In this document: positions 1-6,402 of the stretch, piece by piece
Layout of the letters: each line of letters opens with the position of its first letter
Numbering within the stretch: the first letter of the stretch is position 1
NCBI GenBank assembly: GCA_030590275.1
Contig: JAUUYV010000024.1
Span: forward strand, 1 to 10,257
Direction of reading: 5' to 3'
Length of the DNA stretch: 10,257 nt
DNA from: Porticoccaceae bacterium
Lineage (GTDB): Bacteria > Pseudomonadota > Gammaproteobacteria > Pseudomonadales > Porticoccaceae
Translations under genes and position numbers: made by a program
Notes under the pieces: generated by a model
What the model was told of the DNA's origin: nothing
What the model saw: only the letters and a program-made list of their open reading frames with translations
Databases searched by the model: none

Positions 1-771
1 AGCCTTCGCCTTAGCTTTCACTACTTTAACCGGTCTACCTCGCCGTGCTGGTGCTGCTTTAGTCTTAGTCTTAGTCTTGCTCTTAGCTGCTGGCGGGCGA
101 CCTCGACGTTTTGGAGAAGCCTTAGTTTTAGTTTTTACTTTAACTTTAACTTTAGCCGCTTTTGAGGGGCGACCTCGACGCGCGGCAGGTTTAGCAGCAG
201 ATTTTTTGCTGCTCGCAGCCGGACTTGTTTTTTTGGGTTTTTTTGTCAATTTGGCAATTTGTGCTTCGACCTTTTTCTCGAGCTTACGAACTCGTGTGGT
301 AGCACTTTTTTCTGCCGACTTAAGCTTCCGAGCATCTACTGCGGTACGCTTCTTAAGCCAACGCTCCTGATATTTGGCTGTTGCCAACTTCAAAGCAGCG
401 CTCTTATCTTTCTCGGCAGATGCTTTAACTGCTGCCGAACGTACTTGAATACCCGCGCTAGCCGATGCGACTTGATCACGCAATTTGGCAACACGAAAAT
501 CTAAAGTTGATTTTCTCGCTTTTTCCTGCGCTTTCCTAAGAGCCAGGGCTTCCTTCTTTGTCCTGACGCGAGCCTTAGCGAGAGCTGACTTTGCAGCTTT
601 TGTGCCTAGCTTTTCGGCCTTAGTTCTCGCAGATTTAACCTCACCTCGAGCTGAAGCTAATGCTTTTGTTTGAGAAGATACGACTTTTCTTGCCGCATTA
701 ACGGCTACTACCGTTTGTTTAACTTTGTCTTGAGCGCGTTTTTGCGCAGTACTCTTTGTTGGTGCAGCCAT
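1..771 (-). CDS. Histone H1-like / AlgP-like nucleoid protein with three AT-hooks (3' end beyond window)
   Basis: An uninterrupted frame of 257 codons runs from ATG at 771 off the left edge with no stop. An AGGAGA Shine-Dalgarno sequence (778-783) lies 6 bases upstream of the ATG. Residues 1 to about 175 are Lys/Ala/Arg-rich, nearly free of Pro and Gly and mostly predicted helical, with a single Trp at 138. From about residue 178 the chain becomes a basic, Pro-containing tail with three AT-hook cores RRGRP at 198-202, 222-226 and 243-247. They are separated by linkers of alternating Lys with Thr or Val (for example KTKTKTK at 232-238). AT-hooks bind the minor groove of AT-rich DNA; related Lys/Ala-rich tails occur in the AlgP (AlgR3) and PhaF proteins of Pseudomonas. 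I infer a nucleoid-associated or regulatory DNA-binding protein acting in the cytoplasm. It is transcribed in the same direction as hemH but has its own promoter. The exact family is uncertain; the basic AT-hook architecture is directly visible. Confidence 0.85.
   Translation of the reverse strand, partial: MAAPTKSTAQKRAQDKVKQTVVAVNAARKVVSSQTKALASARGEVKSARTKAEKLGTKAAKSALAKARVRTKKEALALRKAQEKARKSTLDFRVAKLRDQVASASAGIQVRSAAVKASAEKDKSAALKLATAKYQERWLKKRTAVDARKLKSAEKSATTRVRKLEKKVEAQIAKLTKKPKKTSPAASSKKSAAKPAARRGRPSKAAKVKVKVKTKTKASPKRRGRPPAAKSKTKTKTKAAPARRGRPVKVVKAKAKA
58..154 (-). repeat. Hexanucleotide-type tandem repeats in the AT-hook linkers
   Basis: On the plus strand, agtctt is repeated three times at 61-78, followed by a one-mismatch copy. 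A second patch of TTTAAC/TTTAGT-like hexamers lies at about 122-154. Both encode alternating Lys-Thr or Lys-Val pairs between AT-hooks. The unit is six bases, so gain or loss of a unit would keep the frame and only change linker length. Confidence 0.7.
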
Positions 772-826
772 GTGTTATCTCCTGATCATAGACATACTAG
801 AAGCATGAAATTATCGTAATATTCAC

Positions 827-863
827 ATACATTTTTATTTTGCATGACAAAACAAAAATGTAT
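827..863 (-). promoter_or_regulatory. AT-rich inverted repeat in the leader of the AT-hook gene
   Basis: There are two 16-base arms (827-842 and 848-863) around the 5-base centre CATGA. The arms match except for one position, which becomes a G-U pair in minus-strand RNA, so the transcript could form an unbroken 16-bp stem. The repeat overlaps the -10 element by two bases and covers the expected transcription start, as an operator or a 5'-UTR hairpin would. There is no U tract right after the stem, so a terminator for hemH is less likely. Function is inferred. Confidence 0.6.
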
Positions 864-890
864 TTTATATAAAATGGCTTTTATTGTCCA
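862..890 (-). promoter_or_regulatory. Predicted sigma70-type promoter of the AT-hook gene
   Basis: On the minus strand, TGGACA (890-885) matches the -35 consensus at five of six bases. It is followed by exactly 17 bases and then TAAAAT (867-862), which matches the -10 consensus at five of six. It lies in the gap after hemH and would start a leader of about 85 bases. Confidence 0.6.
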
Positions 891-933
891 CTTTTAAACC
901 ACTTTATTAACTAACATTGCTAGCAAAACAAGC

Positions 934-1944
934 CTATAAAAATGTGGCCTTCCCCACACTTTTATAAATATTTTGTCTAATTAGATTTTCAATCATCTTT
1001 ACATGCGCGGGATGCGCATTAAGACAGGGGATAAGGGAAAAATTACTCCCTCCCGCTGCAAAAAATAATTCTCTGCACTCTTTACCAATTTCTTCCAGAG
1101 TTTCTAAACAATCCGACGCAAATGCAGGGCAAATAACATCGACACTTAAAACACCCTTCTTTGCCCAACTCTCCAACATGTCATTCGTATAAGGTTGTAG
1201 CCATCGTTCGCGACCAAAACGAGACTGATAACTAATATCCCATTCGTCTCGATCTAAGTTAAGAAATTCCGCTAGCGCTTTTGCCGTATTTTCACACTGC
1301 TTTGCATAAGGATCACCGTTCTTTACACACTTTATCGGAAGACCGTGAAAGGACATTAATAACTTTTCATTACGCCCATTTTCTTCCCAATGCTCTTTAA
1401 CCCGGCACGCTAAGGCTTCAATATAAGCGGGGTCACAATGATAATCCTTAACTATTCGAAAATTGCTTACCTCCCGCTGGCTTTTTATTAAGCTCGCGAC
1501 AAGGTCATAAACAGCCCCTGTAGTAGTCCCAGAATATTGCGGAAAAAGCGGTATAATCAGGATCGCATCTACACCAGTAGAAGAAAACTCACGCACTCGC
1601 TTGCTAATAGATGGCCCCCCATAAGTCATCGCCCAGGTAATGGACATAGTCTTATCCTGTCCAGCGGATTCGACAGCAGTCTTTACATTTTCAGCAAGCA
1701 TCTGTGTATACACAGTAAGAGGTGAACCTTCCGGTAGCCAAATGGCCTGATAAGCCTCGGAAACTCGCTTGGAACGTAATGGAATAACAAATCCATTTAA
1801 AACAACCCACCAAAAAAGCCGAGGAATTTCCACTACTCTAGGATCAGATAAAAATTCTCGTAAAAATAGCTTAACGCCACGCCGTGTTGGGGTCGCCGGA
1901 GAACCTAAATTAACCAGAATAACTCCAGTTATTTTATCCGCCAA
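934..1944 (-). CDS. hemH: Ferrochelatase (protoheme ferro-lyase)
   Basis: Inserts Fe2+ into protoporphyrin IX, the last step of protoheme synthesis; the bacterial enzyme is cytosolic or membrane-peripheral. From TTG at 1944 the protein has 336 residues, close to the usual 320-340. Family signatures are in order: VNLGSPATPT near the N-terminus, TYGGPSI (107-113), LFPQYSGTTTGA (133-144), the catalytic His motif MSFHGLP (197-203, His200), a Tyr-to-Pro stretch with FGRERWLQPYT (243-253), and CPAFASDCLETLEEI (272-286), which carries the acidic active-site residues. The TTG at 1959 would add five residues, but it lies just upstream of the Shine-Dalgarno sequence GGAGAGG (1957-1951), which sits 6 bases before the TTG at 1944; I therefore choose the inner TTG. 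A terminator and about 260 bases separate it from adk, so it is probably its own unit even though adk-hemH adjacency is known from enteric bacteria. Confidence 0.96.
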   Translation of the reverse strand: MADKITGVILVNLGSPATPTRRGVKLFLREFLSDPRVVEIPRLFWWVVLNGFVIPLRSKRVSEAYQAIWLPEGSPLTVYTQMLAENVKTAVESAGQDKTMSITWAMTYGGPSISKRVREFSSTGVDAILIIPLFPQYSGTTTGAVYDLVASLIKSQREVSNFRIVKDYHCDPAYIEALACRVKEHWEENGRNEKLLMSFHGLPIKCVKNGDPYAKQCENTAKALAEFLNLDRDEWDISYQSRFGRERWLQPYTNDMLESWAKKGVLSVDVICPAFASDCLETLEEIGKECRELFFAAGGSNFSLIPCLNAHPAHVKMIENLIRQNIYKSVGKATFL

Positions 1945-1950
1945 ACTAAA

Positions 1951-1957
1951 CCTCTCC
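1951..1957 (-). promoter_or_regulatory. Ribosome binding site that fixes the TTG start of hemH
   Basis: The minus strand reads GGAGAGG, 6 bases before TTG at 1944. The alternative TTG at 1959-1957 overlaps it by one base and has no Shine-Dalgarno sequence of its own. Confidence 0.75.
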
Positions 1958-1959
1958 AA

Positions 1960-2208
1960 TCGTTATTGACAGCATCGTTAACCAGGCACTATACCTACCT
2001 GATAGTTTTAATTTAATAAGCCTAAACTGCCCGGATATCTTGCCTTTTGCAATACCATGTTTGTAATAACATGCTAGAACGCAGCAACTGACACGGTACG
2101 GCAATAATAAACCCTAAATGACCGGGCTATTTAGTTACTGGCCAGTTAGTTACATTAACGGGCTTATAATAGGCTAAAAACATAAACAACCCGACCAAAT
2201 TCCACGCC
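1960..2208. other. Intergenic region between the adk terminator and hemH
   Basis: No convincing gene in either strand. The stretch holds the weak hemH promoter; a hairpin with 6-bp arms CATGTT/AACATG (2056-2061 and 2068-2073); and two direct copies of TTAGTTAC (2131-2138 and 2146-2153) flanking TGGCCAG, within which ACTGGCCAGT (2137-2146) is a perfect 10-bp palindrome. These could be regulator sites for hemH, but I recognise no known operator such as a Fur box. Confidence 0.5.
1988..2016 (-). promoter_or_regulatory. Weak candidate promoter for hemH
   Basis: The minus strand reads TTAAAT (2016-2011), 17 bases, then TATAGT (1993-1988). The -10 is good (five of six) but the -35 is poor (three of six). 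The position, about 45 bases upstream of the TTG start, is sensible. Confidence 0.25.
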
Positions 2209-2233
2209 AAAAAAAGGCTTCGCAAAGAAGCCT
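2209..2233 (-). terminator. Intrinsic terminator of adk
   Basis: In minus-strand RNA a perfect 7-bp stem AGGCUUC/GAAGCCU (2233-2227 and 2221-2215) closes a 5-base loop. A run of seven U (2215-2209, the first shared with the stem) follows. It starts about 35 bases after the adk stop codon. The plus strand has no matching T tract, so it acts in one direction. Confidence 0.88.
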
Positions 2234-2268
2234 CAAAAAAACGAGAAAAAAGCTCTCGATATAAGCTA

Positions 2269-2922
2269 CTAAGCAAGCACATCCAGCAAACGCTGCTGAA
2301 TATCATCAAGGGCACCCACACCATCGACACGCTGATAAATCGCGGCTTCACCTGAATTATTAGCAATCCTTTGTTGATAAAAATCGACTAAGGGCTCGGT
2401 CTGCTGGTGATAGACATCAAGGCGATTACGTACAGTCTCTTCTTTATCGTCCTCCCGCTGAACCAGTGAATCACCCGTCTGATCGTCAAAACCCGGTTTT
2501 TTTGGTGGATTATGTTCAACATGGTAAATCCGACCGGAAGCTTCATGGACGCGTCGACCACCGAGTCGAGATACGATCTCCTCATCATTAACGTGAATTT
2601 CCACTATGTAATCAATCGCGATACCCGCACTTACCAGCGCCTCCGCCTGGGGAATGGTGCGAGGAAAGCCATCAAACAAAAACCCTTTCGCACAATCTGC
2701 CTGGGAAATACGCTCTACCACCAAGGCAATAATTAAATCATCGGAGACCAATTCTCCGCTGGCCATAATATCTTTCGCTTTGAGGCCCAGCTCACTACCT
2801 GCCTTTACCGCAGCCCTCAGCATATCTCCAGTAGATATCTGAGGTATACCATATTGTTTAGTTATAAATTCAGCCTGAGTGCCCTTTCCGGCGCCTGGTG
2901 GTCCCAGTAAAATGATTTTCAT
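2269..2922 (-). CDS. adk: Adenylate kinase
   Basis: Catalyses ATP + AMP = 2 ADP in the cytoplasm and balances adenine nucleotide pools. The start at ATG 2922 gives 217 residues, near the usual 214. A GTG at 2934 would add METL, but GGAG (2932-2929) sits 6 bases before ATG 2922 and overlaps that GTG, so the inner start is right. Motifs: P-loop GPPGAGKGT (7-15), AMP-site [12 protein letters not shown] (28-39), FLFDGFPRT (81-89), and a long LID domain (about 122-159) with [12 protein letters not shown] and QREDD. The LID has no zinc-binding cysteines, as in other gram-negative long-form enzymes. It lies downstream of mazG with a leader of about 130 bases and ends at a strong terminator. Confidence 0.98.
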   Translation of the reverse strand: MKIILLGPPGAGKGTQAEFITKQYGIPQISTGDMLRAAVKAGSELGLKAKDIMASGELVSDDLIIALVVERISQADCAKGFLFDGFPRTIPQAEALVSAGIAIDYIVEIHVNDEEIVSRLGGRRVHEASGRIYHVEHNPPKKPGFDDQTGDSLVQREDDKEETVRNRLDVYHQQTEPLVDFYQQRIANNSGEAAIYQRVDGVGALDDIQQRLLDVLA

Positions 2923-2928
2923 CAAAGT

Positions 2929-2932
2929 CTCC
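2929..2932 (-). promoter_or_regulatory. Ribosome binding site that fixes the adk start
   Basis: The minus strand has GGAG, 6 bases before ATG at 2922. It overlaps the alternative in-frame GTG at 2934 and so argues against that longer form. Confidence 0.7.
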
Positions 2933-2938
2933 ACAGCT

Positions 2939-2957
2939 GACCGGCCTGCTACCGGTC
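2939..2957 (-). promoter_or_regulatory. Hairpin in the adk leader
   Basis: Perfect 6-bp arms GACCGG/CCGGTC (2957-2952 and 2944-2939) enclose a 7-base loop. It ends 6 bases upstream of the adk Shine-Dalgarno sequence, close enough to affect ribosome access. No T tract follows, so it is not a normal terminator. Confidence 0.4.
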
Positions 2958-3017
2958 TCTATACACGTTTGTACCTGGCTAATTGATATTTAGAGTATCG
3001 AACAGCAGGCTCCCCTC

Positions 3018-3040
3018 AACATAAATCCAGCGGCGCTGGA
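3018..3040 (-). terminator. Possible weak terminator after mazG and the small ORF
   Basis: In minus-strand RNA the perfect 6-bp stem UCCAGC/GCUGGA (3040-3035 and 3031-3026) closes a 3-base loop and is followed by UUUAUGUU. The stem is GC-rich but the U tract is short and broken. Confidence 0.35.
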
Positions 3041-3052
3041 AAGGCGGCCACC

Positions 3053-3151
3053 TTACACAGAATAAGATATGCGCTCAAGTTTTGCTGGGGCAATAGCAGA
3101 ACCATGGAAGATACGAGTTGAGTAATCACCCATAGACAGCTTCAGCATCAT
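3053..3151 (-). CDS. Small ORF of 32 codons coupled to mazG, function unknown
   Basis: The frame opens with two consecutive ATG codons (3151 and 3148). The first overlaps the mazG stop as ATGA, the classical arrangement for translational coupling. It ends at TAA (3055-3053), just before a possible terminator hairpin. The predicted product begins MMLKLSMGDYSTRIF and ends LERISYSV; it is mildly basic with no signal peptide or membrane segment. I recognise no family. A chance frame or the worn remnant of a longer gene is equally possible. Confidence 0.3.
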   Translation of the reverse strand: MMLKLSMGDYSTRIFHGSAIAPAKLERISYSV

Positions 3152-3972
3152 GGCTGTTCGCGTTGTTTCACCTCATCCCAAAGTGCACTTTTCTGTTCGA
3201 GACTCAAGGAGGAAAAAACCTCCCCACGATTCTCTGCTAACAGCATCATTTCATGAAAGCGACGCTCAAATTTACTATTAGCCACACGTAATGCCCGTTC
3301 GCTATCAACCCCGAGATGACGCGCTAGATTGACACTGGCAAAAATCAAATCACCAACTTCTTCTTCCACCTTTTCCTGTTGACCTGTAACCATGGCATCC
3401 AGCACCTCACCCAGTTCTTCGTGGATTTTTTCGACTACCGGTCGGTAATCTAACCAGTCAAATTTCAGATTGGCCGCGCGCGATTGCAATTTATTCGCAC
3501 GCATTAATGCACTAAGAGCTTTAGGCACATCACCTAATGCTCTGGCTTCACCTCGCTGCTCACGTTCTTTTTGCTTGATAGATTCCCAGGTTCGTTTGAT
3601 CTCTTCGCTATCCGGCTCCTCTCCCGAATGACGATAACTACGCAAGTTTTCGCCCGGAAACACGTGAGGATGCCGTTTTATCAATTTTATTATCAGACCA
3701 TCAACAATATCTTCAAAACTAAAATAATCCCGCTCACTACCCAATTGCCCATAAAACACTACCTGAAATAATAAGTCCCCTAACTCATCTTTTAAATGAA
3801 GATAGTCTTCTCGTTCGATAGCATCGATAACTTCATAGGCCTCCTCCAGGGTATGGGAAGAAATAGACTGGAAATCTTGTTCACGATCCCAGGGACAACC
3901 ATACTCTGGGTCGCGCAAGCGAGCCATTACATAAAGCAGGTCTTTTATGCCATGACCTTGAATTGAAGTCAC
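3148..3972 (-). CDS. mazG: Nucleoside triphosphate pyrophosphohydrolase MazG
   Basis: Hydrolyses nucleoside triphosphates to monophosphates and pyrophosphate, with a house-cleaning role, and in E. coli is linked to (p)ppGpp levels. The length of 274 residues is near the E. coli 263. It begins at GTG 3972 with GAGAGG (3986-3981) 8 bases upstream. The N-terminal half carries MARLRDPEYGCPWDREQ (16-32), the first metal site EEAYE (43-47) and ELGD (63-66). The C-terminal half repeats the fold with EELGE (185-189) and EVGD (205-208), so both EExxE...ExxD sets are intact. It lies 136 bases after relA, the usual partner, without the mazEF toxin-antitoxin genes found between them in E. coli. The leader just upstream is very A-rich, including a run of eight A, which may aid ribosome loading. 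Confidence 0.96.
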   Translation of the reverse strand: MTSIQGHGIKDLLYVMARLRDPEYGCPWDREQDFQSISSHTLEEAYEVIDAIEREDYLHLKDELGDLLFQVVFYGQLGSERDYFSFEDIVDGLIIKLIKRHPHVFPGENLRSYRHSGEEPDSEEIKRTWESIKQKEREQRGEARALGDVPKALSALMRANKLQSRAANLKFDWLDYRPVVEKIHEELGEVLDAMVTGQQEKVEEEVGDLIFASVNLARHLGVDSERALRVANSKFERRFHEMMLLAENRGEVFSSLSLEQKSALWDEVKQREQP

Positions 3973-4108
3973 AACTTTTACCTCTCTTTTATTGTCTTGT
4001 TTTGCTGTTTTTTTTGTGACCAGGAGAAGCCGTGATCAATTTATCAACTTGCGCCTTAGGTCAAAAATATCCAGTTTCTTCGTTCAGAACTAATCAGAAA
4101 CCCCAATA

Positions 4109-6325
4109 TTATTCCGCAATACGCAAAACTTCAGTTACATTGGGTAACTGCGCTAATTGAAGGGTCAGCTGACTTAGCGATTCGAAATTCTTCACCTCTA
4201 CTGTTACGGTGAGGTCTACTAGCCCACCTTCCGCGATACCCGTTTGCAAGCCCAGCACATAGACTCCAGCCTGGTGAAGTGCCGCAGTAACGTCCTTAAG
4301 CAAACCAACCCTGTCATAGGCCGTGAGCTGCAAGGTGGCAACATATGCACCCTCTGGAGTGCCACCCCAGCTTACCTGAAGCAAATGTGTTGGCTCCTGA
4401 ACCTGCAAGCGCAGTAAATTACCACAATCATTGCGATGAATAGTCACCCCTCGCCCGGTAGTCAAATATCCAGATATATTATCGCCCGGCTGGGGTTTAC
4501 AGCAACGCGCCACCCGGGTAACCAGGTCACCCACACCGTAAATATAGAAGTCAGAATCTGCATAGCGTTCGGCCGCTTTGCGACTAGCCTTACGTATACG
4601 AGGTTTCTGCCCAGACAAGGTAGCCTGAACACGCTGAATGACATGCTCGGGGCTTATATCTCCCAGCCCCAGCGCCTCGTAAAGACTATTGGCGTCAACA
4701 CGATTGAACTGCTGTGCTAGTAGGGTCACATCCACACCCGCCACGTTTACGCGTTTCAACTCTTTTTCTAATAAAGCCTTCCCAGAGGCTATATTGCTAC
4801 CCTCATCCTGCTCGCGAAACCATTGCCGTACCTTAGTGCGAGCCCGTGCAGTTTTGAGATATCCGAGGGACTGCTGCATCCATTCTCGGCTCGGGGAGGC
4901 ATGCCGACCGGTCAGAATCTCCACTCGGTCTCCTGTCTTAAGTGCCCCATTTAACGGATAAATGACGTCATTGACTCTTGCTCCCCGGCAGCGATGGCCA
5001 ATCTCAGTATGAACTCGGTAGGCAAAATCGAGAGCAGTAGATAAGGGAGGCAAATCAACTACATGACCATCTCGTGTGAACACATAGATTCGCTCGGGCG
5101 CGGAATCAACACGCAGATAATCTTGCACATCCCCGCCGCCAAGCTCCTCGTGCCAATCGAGTACCTGACGCAACCACAAAATACGTTTTTCGTAATCCGC
5201 CGCCGCACCTCGATCCATATCCTTATAATACCAGTGAGAACAAATTCCATATTCAGCTTCTTCGTGCATTTTATGGGTGCGGATTTGAATTTCGACCACC
5301 CTCCCGGAGGGGCCTATCACTGCGGTATGTAATGAGCGATAACCATTTTCCTTGGGCGAGGCGATGTAATCATCAAATTCGTTAGGTATATTGCGCCACA
5401 GGCTATGTACGATGCCAAGCACCGCGTAGCAATCACTCACGGTGGGCACTAACACTCGCACTGCTCGCAAATCGTAAATCTGGGAAAACCCCACGCCTTT
5501 ACGATGCATTTTTCTCGATATGCTATATATATGCTTGGCTCGCCCACTTACTTCGACCTCCTTACCCAGCTGAGCAAGACTTTGAGTGAGCGTTTCAATG
5601 ACTTCGTCAACATGGTGCTGACGTTCTAGCCGCCTGTCTCCCAACAAGCGTGCGATATATTGATATTCTTCTGGCTCCAGATAACGGAAAGCTAAATCCT
5701 CCAGCTCCCATTTGAGATGGCCAATCCCGAGCCGGTGGGACAGCGGCGCATAGACATCAAATATTTCTCGTGCCACATGCCGTTGGCGTTCAGGTGTCGC
5801 AGTTTTAACCGCCCGTATGGCACAGGTACGCTCTGCAATCTTTATTAACGCTACCCGCATATCCCCTATAACTGAGATGAGCATCTCACGTACTTTTAAA
5901 GCCTGGTCTTCGGCGTCACTCCCCAACACCGAACCAGTGGAATCATTACGTAGCTCGCCAATCACGGCCATACGCAATACTCCATCGACAAGACTTACAA
6001 CGTCCGACCCGTAGCGCTCGCCAACTTCCTCTATGGATAATTTTTTTTCGCGAACCGCCCGGTAGAGAATACCAGTCTGTAGAGCCTCCGTATCAAGCTT
6101 CAGATCTGCCAGTATCTCAACCATTTCGAGACCAGTATTCAAAGCTCTGGACTCAGTATGCCCCCACGAAGATGAAGGCAAGGCCGCCACAAGATCAATT
6201 GCATCTCGAAGTGAAGCGATTCTCGACTCTTCCCACTGATGGCGCTTAGCAAGATTTGTCAGCCACTCAGCTGTGTCGATCTCACTGTCGATTTGAATCG
6301 AATGAATGTCGCGAACCTGGACCAT
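4109..6325 (-). CDS. relA: (p)ppGpp synthetase I, RelA
   Basis: Ribosome-associated enzyme that transfers pyrophosphate from ATP to GDP or GTP when uncharged tRNA enters the A site, triggering the stringent response. It has 738 residues, against 744 in E. coli. The HD domain (about 45-200) lacks the HDxxED hydrolase motif, as expected for a synthetase-only RelA. The synthetase domain (about 255-370) has YDLRAVRV (284-291), the acidic EFDD motif (316-319) typical of RelA rather than SpoT, NGYRSLHT (327-334) and VEIQIRT (344-350). TGS lies at about 410-473, the zinc-finger-like region with RCCKP (607-611), His630 and Cys634, and the ACT domain at about 660-736. The MVQVR start matches Pseudomonas RelA and supports ATG 6325, although no Shine-Dalgarno sequence precedes it. 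It lies 77 bases after cysM with no clear terminator, so cotranscription is likely. Confidence 0.98.
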   Translation of the reverse strand: MVQVRDIHSIQIDSEIDTAEWLTNLAKRHQWEESRIASLRDAIDLVAALPSSSWGHTESRALNTGLEMVEILADLKLDTEALQTGILYRAVREKKLSIEEVGERYGSDVVSLVDGVLRMAVIGELRNDSTGSVLGSDAEDQALKVREMLISVIGDMRVALIKIAERTCAIRAVKTATPERQRHVAREIFDVYAPLSHRLGIGHLKWELEDLAFRYLEPEEYQYIARLLGDRRLERQHHVDEVIETLTQSLAQLGKEVEVSGRAKHIYSISRKMHRKGVGFSQIYDLRAVRVLVPTVSDCYAVLGIVHSLWRNIPNEFDDYIASPKENGYRSLHTAVIGPSGRVVEIQIRTHKMHEEAEYGICSHWYYKDMDRGAAADYEKRILWLRQVLDWHEELGGGDVQDYLRVDSAPERIYVFTRDGHVVDLPPLSTALDFAYRVHTEIGHRCRGARVNDVIYPLNGALKTGDRVEILTGRHASPSREWMQQSLGYLKTARARTKVRQWFREQDEGSNIASGKALLEKELKRVNVAGVDVTLLAQQFNRVDANSLYEALGLGDISPEHVIQRVQATLSGQKPRIRKASRKAAERYADSDFYIYGVGDLVTRVARCCKPQPGDNISGYLTTGRGVTIHRNDCGNLLRLQVQEPTHLLQVSWGGTPEGAYVATLQLTAYDRVGLLKDVTAALHQAGVYVLGLQTGIAEGGLVDLTVTVEVKNFESLSQLTLQLAQLPNVTEVLRIAE

Positions 6326-6334
6326 AGTAAGGAG
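6326..6334 (-). promoter_or_regulatory. relA translation start without Shine-Dalgarno; anti-SD-like CTCCTTA
   Basis: The minus strand reads CTCCTTA, CT, then ATG. CTCCTTA equals the core of the 16S rRNA anti-Shine-Dalgarno tail rather than its complement, so this mRNA cannot pair there in the usual way. No GGAG-like element lies within the preceding 20 bases. Confidence 0.45.
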
Positions 6335-6402
6335 TTATCGAAAGTCAGTTAAAGAACTAGCATTTACATTCAACACTTATTCACCACCCCTTTCCGCCAG
6401 AA

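Noticed and set aside
77..673. Plus-strand frames of 62-97 codons at 77-370, 259-504 and 485-673
   Set aside because: They lie opposite the AT-hook gene, whose repetitive Lys/Ala codons leave the other strand free of stops; no start signals or recognisable proteins.
2127..2366. Minus-strand frame of 79 codons downstream of and overlapping the end of adk
   Set aside because: It spans the strong adk terminator and is a shifted-frame reading of the adk end; no ribosome site.
2935..3052. tRNA or small RNA gene in the mazG-adk gap
   Set aside because: The hairpins there are isolated; no cloverleaf, TTCGA loop or CCA-type end fits.
4005..4016. T-rich run on the plus strand near 4005-4016, checked as a terminator
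   Set aside because: No hairpin precedes it, and no plus-strand gene ends there; on the minus strand it is an A-rich leader of mazG.
4030..4066. TTGACC with TAAATT as a mazG promoter
   Set aside because: The -35 is good but the only -10-like hexamers are 13 or 15 bases away, outside the usual spacing.
4040..4108. Possible terminator between relA and mazG
   Set aside because: GUUUCU/AGAAAC can pair, but the loop is 16 bases and a five-U run starts only after several other bases; too weak to call.
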